From the NCBI RefSeq assembly GCF_026012395.1, contig NZ_BRZA01000002.1, positions 434,001 to 498,000 on the forward strand: a DNA stretch of 64,000 bases, given 5' to 3'. The notes under the pieces were generated by a model, which did not search any database, was not told the origin of the DNA, and saw nothing but the letters and a program-made list of their open reading frames with translations. A program made the position numbers and the translations under genes. This DNA comes from Lysinibacillus piscis. GTDB lineage: Bacteria > Bacillota > Bacilli > Bacillales_A > Planococcaceae. Position 1 is the first letter of the stretch. Each line of letters starts with the position of its first letter. Shown piece after piece: positions 56,652 to 64,000 of the stretch.

Positions 56652-58083
56652 TTCATATCGTTTTCTCTTCATCATTAGCTTTGTTTATCTTATCTGTATG
56701 ACGAATGTCTTGACGGCATTTGCTGAGGAAAAAGATATCGCTATTATTTATACAACGAAACAACAAACAGAGTCTACTGCTTATGTACAAGCCATGTTAA
56801 ACGCATATGCAGCTGTGGATACACTATCGATAGACGAAGTGGATCATCAACGCTTACAAACATATAAACAGGTGATTGTGATTAGCTATACATCGTCCAA
56901 AATGCCACAAAAAGCATTAGATGCACTCAATTCATTTCAAGGTTCTGCCATAGCGATTGGTGAAAATACGTTACAATTAGCACCATTTTCACAATGGCAA
57001 ATGGGAAAGAAAGTGGAATTGCGAGCAATCGGAGAGCACATTTTTGACCAAACGATTACATGGCAGAGCATTATTCCTTCTTCAGACGCTAAAGTGGTGA
57101 AGGAAGCCTCTACATTGCAAAAAAACTATCCATTTATCGTGCAGGCAGCACAGGGAAATTGGTCTTATATCGGTGAGATAATTGACAATAAGGCGATGCA
57201 ATATGAATGGCCTAGGATCATAACGGATCTTTTACTATTACAAGCGCCATTTAACCATCAAGCTTTCATTGTATTAACAGACATTAACGCACAAACAGAT
57301 AGCAAGCAGCTAGAAAAGGTAGTGGACATGTTTATAGCAAAGCAAATTCCGATTAGCCTCGAAATAGCACCTATTTATGTAAAAAAAGATCACGCGGTTT
57401 TATATTTACAGGATAATCAAAATTTATTGAGCTATTTGCAAAAACTACAAAAGAGGGGTTTGCCATTTGTACTTTCATCAGCAAATATGCCTCTGGAAGA
57501 AAGTTTGAATTACCTTGTACAACGAAAAATTTACCCCATATTAACGAATGAGGATAGTCCTTTGTTTACAGGAGTTGTACAACAGCACAATCAAACATCA
57601 TTGTATATAACACATCAGGGACAACAAACATACTATCCCTATACAGTTACAGAATTAGCAAGTATCAGTGATGATTTTTTCTATCCTGTACAGCGAAGAA
57701 TGGAGCAAGTATTACAAGTACCAGGCTCTGTCCTTGGCATAGCATATCCAGCTTATCTTAATGCAACCTATGCAGAGCAATTGATAGCCTATGTACAAAA
57801 GAAGCCTGAACTAAAATGGTTAGATTTCAAAAAGACAAACCAAACTGTACAAACAGATAATGGAAAAATATCACAAGAAATAACAGGTGAGCAAACGAAT
57901 GATATGGCCTTTTCTTATCGAGAACGTTTAAAAATGCGTTTTCAAGAAAGCCCGTTTGAAGTAATGCTCTGGGGGCTTGTATTAACGGTAGCATTATTCG
58001 TGGCATTATTCTTTGTGAATACATTCCGTTTGCGGATAACATTGCGTAAACGATTATTTGAGGAGCGAAAAACAAATGGCTGA
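56641..58083 (+). CDS. ydaL: DUF2334-like membrane protein of the exopolysaccharide operon (YdaL-like)
   Basis: The 480-residue protein has a signal peptide or anchor (about 8-28), a large external domain, and one C-terminal helix (about 443-465) followed by a basic tail. The external part contains FIVLTDINAQTDSKQLEKVVDM and IPISLEIAPIYV, the pattern of DUF2334 proteins, which are related to polysaccharide deacetylases; modification of the polymer is an inference. It starts at GTG 56641 with AAGGGAGATG upstream and overlaps ydaK by 11 bases. It seems shorter than the B. subtilis protein as I remember it. Confidence 0.82.
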   Translation: MNYNSYRFLFIISFVYLICMTNVLTAFAEEKDIAIIYTTKQQTESTAYVQAMLNAYAAVDTLSIDEVDHQRLQTYKQVIVISYTSSKMPQKALDALNSFQGSAIAIGENTLQLAPFSQWQMGKKVELRAIGEHIFDQTITWQSIIPSSDAKVVKEASTLQKNYPFIVQAAQGNWSYIGEIIDNKAMQYEWPRIITDLLLLQAPFNHQAFIVLTDINAQTDSKQLEKVVDMFIAKQIPISLEIAPIYVKKDHAVLYLQDNQNLLSYLQKLQKRGLPFVLSSANMPLEESLNYLVQRKIYPILTNEDSPLFTGVVQQHNQTSLYITHQGQQTYYPYTVTELASISDDFFYPVQRRMEQVLQVPGSVLGIAYPAYLNATYAEQLIAYVQKKPELKWLDFKKTNQTVQTDNGKISQEITGEQTNDMAFSYRERLKMRFQESPFEVMLWGLVLTVALFVALFFVNTFRLRITLRKRLFEERKTNG

Positions 58084-59335
58084 TATTTTATTTTATATTT
58101 CACTATTCCTCATTTGGATCATGCTACTGTATCATATGTTCCTCATGGAGGGGGGCTATCTTCATTTTCGTTCATTTGAAAAACCAATCGATGAATGGTC
58201 AAAGAAGATGGTCAATGTTCCGTCTGTCAGTGTTTTTATACCTGCACATAATGAGGCGGTAGTCATTGAGCAAACATTAAGGGCGATGTCTCGTTTGTAT
58301 TACCCAAAGGATAAATTAGAGGTTATTGTCATTAATGATAATTCATCTGATAACACAGGGGAAATTGCAAGGAAATTTGCTGAGCAGTTCCCCTTTATTC
58401 GGGTGCTCGATACGGTGGAGCCGAATAAAGGGAAAGGGAAATCCTCCGCATTAAATTCAGCATTGGTCGACTCAAGTAGCGATATCGTTGTTGTTTATGA
58501 TGCTGATAATACGCCAGAGCGTATGGCTGTATGGTATTTGGTGATGGGCCTAGTAAACGACCCGAAAGCCGCAGCAACAGTAGGGAAGTTTCGAGTAGTC
58601 AATGCAAACGAAACATGGCTGACACGTTTTATTAATATCGAAACCATTTGTTTTCAATGGATGGCACAAGGTGGGCGTTGGAAATGGTTTAAGGTGGCAA
58701 CTATTCCAGGTACAAACTTTGCCATTCGACGAAGTGTATTGGAGCAATTAGGTGGCTGGGATGTCAAGGCGTTAGCAGAGGACACAGAATTAACCATTCG
58801 TGTTTATAATTTAGGCTATCATATTCGTTTTTTCCCAAAAGCGATTACATGGGAGCAAGAGCCTGAAACTTTAAAGGTATGGTGGAAACAGCGCACACGG
58901 TGGGCACGTGGAAATCAATATGTTGTCTTGAAGTTTTTAAGTCAATTTTTTACATTGAAACGTAAGAGCATTATGTTTGACTTACTTTATTTCTTTTTTA
59001 CTTATTTTTTATTTTTCTTTGGTGTTATTTTATCAAATGGTTTATTTATCGCCAATTTATTTTTCGATATTGGCTTAACAGTAGGCAATGTATCGCTCGT
59101 ATTATGGGGACTCGCCTTTTTACTATTTTTAGGTGAGGTTATGATTACGTTGAGCATTGAGAAAACGGAGATGAATCGCCAAAATTTCTTCTATGTTATT
59201 TTGATGTACTTTACCTATTCTCAAATGTGGATTGTACTCGTTATTTGGTCATTATATTTAGAAATTAAACGATTATTTACAGGGCAAGAAGTTCAGTGGT
59301 ATAAAACAGAACGATTCTCAAAAAAGCCGAAGTAA
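58076..59335 (+). CDS. ydaM: Family 2 glycosyltransferase, cellulose-synthase-like (YdaM-like)
   Basis: The 419-residue processive glycosyltransferase has an N-terminal helix (about 5-24), a GT2 domain with VFIPAHNEAVV, YDADNTPE (metal-binding DxD), GTNFAIRR, AEDTELTIR (catalytic TED) and QRTRWARGN (QxxRW), and four C-terminal helices that form the channel. It is the likely polymerase-exporter, equivalent to BcsA without a PilZ domain; c-di-GMP control must therefore come from YdaK. GAGGAGCG precedes ATG 58076, which overlaps the ydaL end by eight bases. Confidence 0.93.
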   Translation: MADILFYISLFLIWIMLLYHMFLMEGGYLHFRSFEKPIDEWSKKMVNVPSVSVFIPAHNEAVVIEQTLRAMSRLYYPKDKLEVIVINDNSSDNTGEIARKFAEQFPFIRVLDTVEPNKGKGKSSALNSALVDSSSDIVVVYDADNTPERMAVWYLVMGLVNDPKAAATVGKFRVVNANETWLTRFINIETICFQWMAQGGRWKWFKVATIPGTNFAIRRSVLEQLGGWDVKALAEDTELTIRVYNLGYHIRFFPKAITWEQEPETLKVWWKQRTRWARGNQYVVLKFLSQFFTLKRKSIMFDLLYFFFTYFLFFFGVILSNGLFIANLFFDIGLTVGNVSLVLWGLAFLLFLGEVMITLSIEKTEMNRQNFFYVILMYFTYSQMWIVLVIWSLYLEIKRLFTGQEVQWYKTERFSKKPK

Positions 59336-59346
59336 GGAGAGGAAGA

Positions 59347-61401
59347 ATGAAAAGTCTATATTATGCATTTATGATGATGCTTAGTTTGTTGTTCTTATCC
59401 ACACATGTGGAAGCAGCAACAATTTCTGTAGATCACCAAACATTGAAAATAGAGGAGAGTTCATCACATCAAAAACCATTATTATCACAAGCAATTGATT
59501 TGCAGGGACCATCTGCCTCAAGAGATTTTTATTACACTTTGTCAAAAGATATGGAGCCAAACAATTATTCAGTGACATTCCACACACAACATTCGGAATT
59601 ATTAATTGCACCATCTTCTTTTACGATACAAATTGATGATGTATCTGTAAAAACAGTTGCTCTAACACCCGAACAATTACAGCAATCCATCACAGTCATA
59701 TTACCGAAAGAAGCACTAAGTAAAGGAACACATAAAATAACAGCTAGCTTTTATGGCAGCTTAAAAGACGGTATTTGTGTAGCACCAGGTAATATAGGAA
59801 ATTGGCTTCGTCTTGATATTATGTCGTCTATTTCTACCTTTGATGGTGAGCAGCAACAATGGACATTAGGTAGCTATCCATCCATGTTTTTAAGCTATGA
59901 AAATAGCCAAACAACATTAATTTTGCCTGAAAATGCGTCTGAAGCAACATTGAATAGTGGCTATCAGTTGGCAGCCTATTTATCCAGCAATAGTGTGAAA
60001 AACGTCCAAATTAAACGAGAAAATGCGATCGAACAGCTAACAGGCCCAGCGATTGTGCTTGGGGCGAAAGATGAGTTTAGCACGGAATTGATGCGAAAAA
60101 TAGCAACGAATGCAAATATCACGTATGACAAAGGCGTATCTTTAAGTATACATGCAATAGGAAATACAGATGCTACGAATCATGTACCATTGTTATGGGT
60201 AACGGCAACGTCACCAGAAGAAATACAAGAGCGTATAGCCCTTTTAACAGATGCTCGTTTATTTCAACAATTAGTGGGGGATACGATGGTAGTGGACGAG
60301 CTGCCACAATTGGAAAAGCAATCATTTACAACGATTCCATTTACGAAATTTGGGTTTGAAGGTCAAACATTATCGAGTGACCGCACATTCACACCACATT
60401 ATTATATCTCCTTGCCACGATTAGAGGCAGATCAAGAAGCGGTGATGCGTTTCAAATTAAAGAAAGCAGCCATTTTACCAACAACGGCAGCAAAAGATCA
60501 AAATGATCGCCAAGTAGAGTTAATTGTGACGATTAATAATGTGCCACATGCGATTGATTTACGAAAGCTAGAATCGATTGGGAAAGATGTCTATGAGGCA
60601 CAACTACCAATTGAGACGAATCTTTTAAATAAACAGGCGATGACAGATATTCAATTTGAAGTAACCGGCTTCCAGTTAGAAGATCCTTGTGAAACAACAA
60701 ATGAGCGTTATTGGTTATATATTGATGGTAGTAGTACATTAATTATGGGGAATAATGAAGTAACAGAAACGTCCTTTTCATTAAAAGATTTCCCAAATAC
60801 GTTTCATGAGGATACATTGATTATTGTGCCAGATGCGTCAGAAGCAGTTGATGGTCAAATGTTACTGCTTTATAAGGAATTGATGATGAATGGTCAAATG
60901 GCACAAACGACACTGGTCAAAAATGGGGCGGTAACAGAAAAAGATTTACAACAACATGCAGCTATTTTTGTCGGAGAGCTAGAGCAATTTACGACGCTTA
61001 CTAAACATACATCGACTATACCGCATACAGCAGAAGAATTGGCACAGCAAGGTTTTTTACCAACCACGATAGCGCAATCTGCCTTTGTCACAGCAAGTTT
61101 TTGGCAACAACAGAAGCCAGTCATGCTGTTGCGATTAACAGAGGATACTGTTCAAGCAAGTGAATTTTTAACAAATTTAAAGCAAGAAAATGAAGTAGTC
61201 AAGATGGCTGTGGCGACAAAAGAAGGTCAATTTGTAGCAGGTGCTAAGACGGCTACAGATGTAGACGCAGCACAAGAGGAGCAATCAAGTGTCTCTGCTA
61301 TCGTAATTGCAGAGTTTATTGGGCTGATTGCCGTTATTGGCATTGCTCTGTACTTCATTCTTCGCAAGCGTAAGAAAAATGAAGTGACAGAAGAGGAATA
61401 A
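59347..61401 (+). CDS. ydaN: BcsB-like exopolysaccharide subunit (YdaN-like)
   Basis: The 684-residue protein has a signal peptide (1-23), a long external portion with alternating jelly-roll and flavodoxin-like modules as in BcsB (SLYENSQTTLILPENASEA-like GYQLAAYLSS, FGFEGQTLSSDRTFTPHYYISLPRL), and one C-terminal helix (about 652-672) with a basic tail. BcsB supports polymer passage in cellulose systems. AAGGAGAGG precedes ATG 59347. It is the last gene of the operon and ends at a strong terminator; no PilZ or deacetylase gene follows. Confidence 0.88.
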   Translation: MKSLYYAFMMMLSLLFLSTHVEAATISVDHQTLKIEESSSHQKPLLSQAIDLQGPSASRDFYYTLSKDMEPNNYSVTFHTQHSELLIAPSSFTIQIDDVSVKTVALTPEQLQQSITVILPKEALSKGTHKITASFYGSLKDGICVAPGNIGNWLRLDIMSSISTFDGEQQQWTLGSYPSMFLSYENSQTTLILPENASEATLNSGYQLAAYLSSNSVKNVQIKRENAIEQLTGPAIVLGAKDEFSTELMRKIATNANITYDKGVSLSIHAIGNTDATNHVPLLWVTATSPEEIQERIALLTDARLFQQLVGDTMVVDELPQLEKQSFTTIPFTKFGFEGQTLSSDRTFTPHYYISLPRLEADQEAVMRFKLKKAAILPTTAAKDQNDRQVELIVTINNVPHAIDLRKLESIGKDVYEAQLPIETNLLNKQAMTDIQFEVTGFQLEDPCETTNERYWLYIDGSSTLIMGNNEVTETSFSLKDFPNTFHEDTLIIVPDASEAVDGQMLLLYKELMMNGQMAQTTLVKNGAVTEKDLQQHAAIFVGELEQFTTLTKHTSTIPHTAEELAQQGFLPTTIAQSAFVTASFWQQQKPVMLLRLTEDTVQASEFLTNLKQENEVVKMAVATKEGQFVAGAKTATDVDAAQEEQSSVSAIVIAEFIGLIAVIGIALYFILRKRKKNEVTEEE

Positions 61402-61409
61402 GCTAGAAG

Positions 61410-61447
61410 AACACCCGAACAATAGCGAGATTGTTCGGGTGTTTTAT
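61410..61447. terminator. Terminator after ydaN, shared with the convergent lipoprotein gene
   Basis: AACACCCGAACAAT at 61410-61423 pairs perfectly with ATTGTTCGGGTGTT at 61430-61443, followed by TTTATT on the plus strand. Confidence 0.92.
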
Positions 61448-61917
61448 TATGCAGGCATATCCGTTGGTGTTGGTTTAGCGTAGCCTTCTTTATAGGTGTT
61501 GTCAATTGTAGTGCGAATTTCTTTTAAGCTTTTGCCGTCCTGATACATTTTGGCTGATTGTACGGCGATTTCTAAGCAAGTGAGACAGCGTGTACCATGA
61601 TCATCCCACACGATTGTGCCGTCTTTACGTTTTTCTTGAATAAAGCAATTTAAGTTATTTTTATGTCCTGCTGACTCACCACAGCCACAGTAGCAAGGAA
61701 TCCATTGCAAAATATCTGTAGACTGCCCTGCAACTTGATAAACGAAACGGACATTTTCAGGTTGATTATTTAAAAATGACGGTAAAACATCAGCAGATGC
61801 CGTTTCTTCTTGAATATCACCCGTCACATGAGCATGTTCATCATGTGATGCCTCTTTTTCACTACTACAGGCACTCAAAATCAGTACAAATGTCATCAGC
61901 ATCATTAATTTTTTCAA
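61447..61917 (-). CDS. PCYCGC-motif lipoprotein
   Basis: The 156-residue product has a lipoprotein signal (LILSAC, Cys17), a histidine-rich acidic linker (SHDEHAHVTG) and then the diagnostic PCYCGCG motif, with more cysteines at LNCF and GTRCLTCLE. PCYCGC proteins are external lipoproteins of Bacilli whose cysteine/histidine arrangement suggests a metal or redox cofactor; function is unknown. The start is TTG 61917, supported by AGGGGG nine bases upstream. It lies between ydaN (convergent) and the YhgE-type gene upstream on the same strand. Confidence 0.87.
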   Translation of the reverse strand: MKKLMMLMTFVLILSACSSEKEASHDEHAHVTGDIQEETASADVLPSFLNNQPENVRFVYQVAGQSTDILQWIPCYCGCGESAGHKNNLNCFIQEKRKDGTIVWDDHGTRCLTCLEIAVQSAKMYQDGKSLKEIRTTIDNTYKEGYAKPTPTDMPA

Positions 61918-61986
61918 AACAAATACCCCCTATAGGTTGTTGATAGCTATAGTATACATGATTTTAAGAGGAGGGCGCGTAAATCA

Positions 61987-64000
61987 TTAGTGAAATAAAT
62001 TAGAATCATGTGTTTTGTTCATAAAAAGTTCCATTTTTCGACGGAGTAATTGTTTGAAAAAGACACCCATAAGTAAAAAGAATAGCCAAAAGCTAATTAA
62101 TAACAGACAGTCGATGCTTACTTTTGTCCATATAATACCACCTACTGCCTCTCGTAATAATGAAATGGCATAAGTAAATGGCAGGAAAGGGTGGATGGCT
62201 TGAAAGAAAGGTGGTAGCAATTCGATTGGGTATGTGCCACCAGAGCCAGCGATTTGCAGGACGAGCATGACGATAGCTAACGCTTTGCCCACATTGCCGA
62301 ATACGGACACAAGTGTATAGACAACAGTTATAAAAACAAAGCTAATCAGCAATCCGAATAGGATAAAATAGAGTGGTGAAGCCAGCGTATTATTTAAAAG
62401 AAGGCAGTCACCAACCGTAATAATGAAGGTTTGTAACAGGGATAATGTCAGAAACGTCAGGAGACGTCCAAAATAAATGGCTCGCACGGAAATGTGTTCT
62501 TGTGCTGGCAAATTGACTGCTAGTAAGGAAATTAATAATAAACAGCCAACCCAAATAGCAAGCACCGTATAAAATGGTGTCATTGCTGTGCCATAATTGG
62601 CGATAGGAAACAGCTGATGCTCTTTTAATTGGATAGGCTCTGCAAAGAAATCCTGCTCTGCCTGTACATCGTTTTTTAATAATTGTACAAGATCGGTAAT
62701 AGACATTTCCTTTTCAAGTGCTTGTATTTTTTGTGTGAGTGCTTGAATTTTCGCACGGATAGCTGGAAAATCGGCTTGCAGCGCGGAAACACTTTGATTA
62801 GCTGTCGTCAGCATTTTCTGGGCTTTCAGTAAACGATTAATGGCATCAGGTAATGACTGCTGCACTTGCTGTAGAATTGCATTGGCTTTTGTAAGTAATT
62901 CTTTCGTATGTGCAAAGGTATTGCGTAGTTGTGGTAGGACTTGCTCCTGAAGCTTATTCAACAAGGTGCTTATATCCTCTGCTTGATTCATATTCAATTG
63001 TTGCAAGGTCGCAAGTGCATCTGACAATTTAGGCATCGTTTGTAATATTGTGTTTAACTGTTCTAGCTGTTGGACGGTTGCTGTATCAAGTGATGTACGT
63101 TGCTGTAAGAGTGATTGTACTACATGCCCCAATTGTTGATGTGCCTCAATATGTGCCTGTAAAATCGTTTGTAATGCTTGGAGATGTTGCTCAGGTTGCT
63201 GAATGGATTGTATAGACTGTAAATCCTGTTGAATTGTTGGCATTAGTTGATTGAATAAAGCTTCTGTATCATTCATTAAAGATACTGCTCGTTGAAGCGC
63301 TGTTAGACCATTTGCTAGGATGGCTTTAGCGGCTGGTAGCTCTGCGATCGTATGATTTAATAATGTTTCAGCCTGTTGACCATCTTGTGCCACCTGTGTT
63401 AAAAAGGTCTCAATTTCAGGCAGACGTTGGTCGATAGTAAAAAGATAATGCTCAAATTTTTGGAAATCAGGCACTTCATGTTCTATTTCAACGCCAATGG
63501 TATTAAAAATAGAGAATAATGTGCCATTGACTGTAGAGATAAATTCACTCGAAATTTGTTGCGTAAGCACACTAGCTCCTTTACTTGTAATTTTAGGAGC
63601 AATCGGATTGATTTTTTCATTCACATAATAATCAATGTGTGCCTTTGTTGGCATATCTGTTAAAATAGAGGAGAGCTGTGTTGAAAAGGCGTTGGGAATG
63701 ACAATAACGGCAAAGTAATCGCCATTTTTCAATGCTTGCAGTGCTTGCTCATAAGGTAAAAAAGACCAAGTGAAGCTCTCATTTGTTTGTAATGTTTGCA
63801 CGACTTCATCACCAACGACAATATGTTGATTTTGAATGGTTGTGCCTGTATCTTCATTCACGATAGCAATTTTCATATGACTTGTTTGTGCATACGGGTC
63901 CATAGAAGCGTAAATGTTGAGCCAAGCATAAAGCGAAGGTAAAAAAATGAGTCCACCAATAATGACGGCTACTACCCAATTGGTTGTAATATGAAGTAAA
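61987..64000 (-). CDS. YhgE/Pip-domain membrane protein (N-terminus beyond window)
   Basis: The minus-strand frame is open from the stop at 61987 to base 64000, giving at least 671 residues; the start lies outside. Its first visible part, GGLIFLPSLYAWLNIYASMDPY, is the N-terminal helix and Pip motif of the YhgE/phage-infection-protein family. A long helical external region follows with glutamine-rich coiled coils, and five to six C-terminal helices of ABC-2 exporter type (GSGGTYPIELLPPFFQAIHPF). In Bacilli these proteins export or anchor virulence or ESAT-6-like material and serve as phage receptors in lactococci. The role here is unproved. Confidence 0.88.
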   Translation of the reverse strand, partial: LLHITTNWVVAVIIGGLIFLPSLYAWLNIYASMDPYAQTSHMKIAIVNEDTGTTIQNQHIVVGDEVVQTLQTNESFTWSFLPYEQALQALKNGDYFAVIVIPNAFSTQLSSILTDMPTKAHIDYYVNEKINPIAPKITSKGASVLTQQISSEFISTVNGTLFSIFNTIGVEIEHEVPDFQKFEHYLFTIDQRLPEIETFLTQVAQDGQQAETLLNHTIAELPAAKAILANGLTALQRAVSLMNDTEALFNQLMPTIQQDLQSIQSIQQPEQHLQALQTILQAHIEAHQQLGHVVQSLLQQRTSLDTATVQQLEQLNTILQTMPKLSDALATLQQLNMNQAEDISTLLNKLQEQVLPQLRNTFAHTKELLTKANAILQQVQQSLPDAINRLLKAQKMLTTANQSVSALQADFPAIRAKIQALTQKIQALEKEMSITDLVQLLKNDVQAEQDFFAEPIQLKEHQLFPIANYGTAMTPFYTVLAIWVGCLLLISLLAVNLPAQEHISVRAIYFGRLLTFLTLSLLQTFIITVGDCLLLNNTLASPLYFILFGLLISFVFITVVYTLVSVFGNVGKALAIVMLVLQIAGSGGTYPIELLPPFFQAIHPFLPFTYAISLLREAVGGIIWTKVSIDCLLLISFWLFFLLMGVFFKQLLRRKMELFMNKTHDSNLFH

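Overview
The window is about 64 kb of AT-rich Firmicutes chromosome. It closely follows the Bacillus subtilis order hemW-hrcA-grpE-dnaK-dnaJ-prmA-rsmE-mtaB ... rpsU ... nfeD-floA-yqfC-yqfD-phoH-pgpH-ybeY-dgkA-cdd-era-recO-glycyl-tRNA synthetase-ccpN-ppsR-dnaG-sigA-cccA-trmK-yqfO-ispH-yqfQ-cshB-nfo-zinc transport genes. Spore genes (cotJABC, yqfC, yqfD, yqfQ), sigma-W, sigma-E and sigma-K type promoters, a single-chain glycyl-tRNA synthetase behind a T-box and many GTG/TTG starts with strong ribosome sites suggest an endospore former of the Bacillaceae/Planococcaceae. Lysinibacillus is my best guess; the genus is an inference and was not tested by any search.

Layout. 1-5.6 kb: end of a HAD phosphatase, a DHA2 efflux pump, a repeat-rich gap, a chemoreceptor and a chromate transporter; lepA, normally upstream of hemW, is absent. 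5.6-15.5 kb: hemW and the CIRCE-controlled hrcA heat-shock cluster followed by prmA, rsmE, a small membrane protein and mtaB. 15.5-20.3 kb: a short UvrA-like ATPase, deoC, the cotJ spore-coat operon and rpsU. 20.3-22.0 kb: a decayed junction with an acetyltransferase gene, a transposase relic and no yqeY. 22.0-35.8 kb: a sigma-W promoter and the nfeD-floA genes (NfeD has lost its protease domain), sporulation genes yqfC/yqfD, phoH, pgpH, ybeY, dgkA, cdd, era, recO, then on the minus strand glyQS with a frameshifted chorismate mutase gene, and ccpN-ppsR. 36.0-43.8 kb: dnaG-sigA, cytochrome c550, trmK, yqfO and ispH.

43.9-54.4 kb: yqfQ with a sigma-K-type promoter, an EAL/HDOD signalling protein, cshB, nfo, a hypothetical gene apparently split by a frameshift, a Zur-box-controlled zinc importer with zur, a cysteine-rich probable spore protein, and serC. 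54.7-61.4 kb: a five-gene exopolysaccharide operon equivalent to B. subtilis ydaJKLMN. Its ydaK-like product keeps the c-di-GMP inhibitory site (RxxD) but has lost the GGDEF catalytic motif. 61.4-64 kb: a PCYCGC-motif lipoprotein and an incomplete YhgE/Pip membrane protein running off the end.

Most of the window is conserved housekeeping sequence. The points most worth a second look are the c-di-GMP-gated polysaccharide operon, the NfeD internal deletion behind an intact sigma-W promoter, a hairpin that buries the yqfC ribosome site, the two frameshifted genes, and the dispersed-repeat cluster at 1.85-2.38 kb. No rRNA, tRNA, CRISPR array, prophage or intact insertion sequence was seen.
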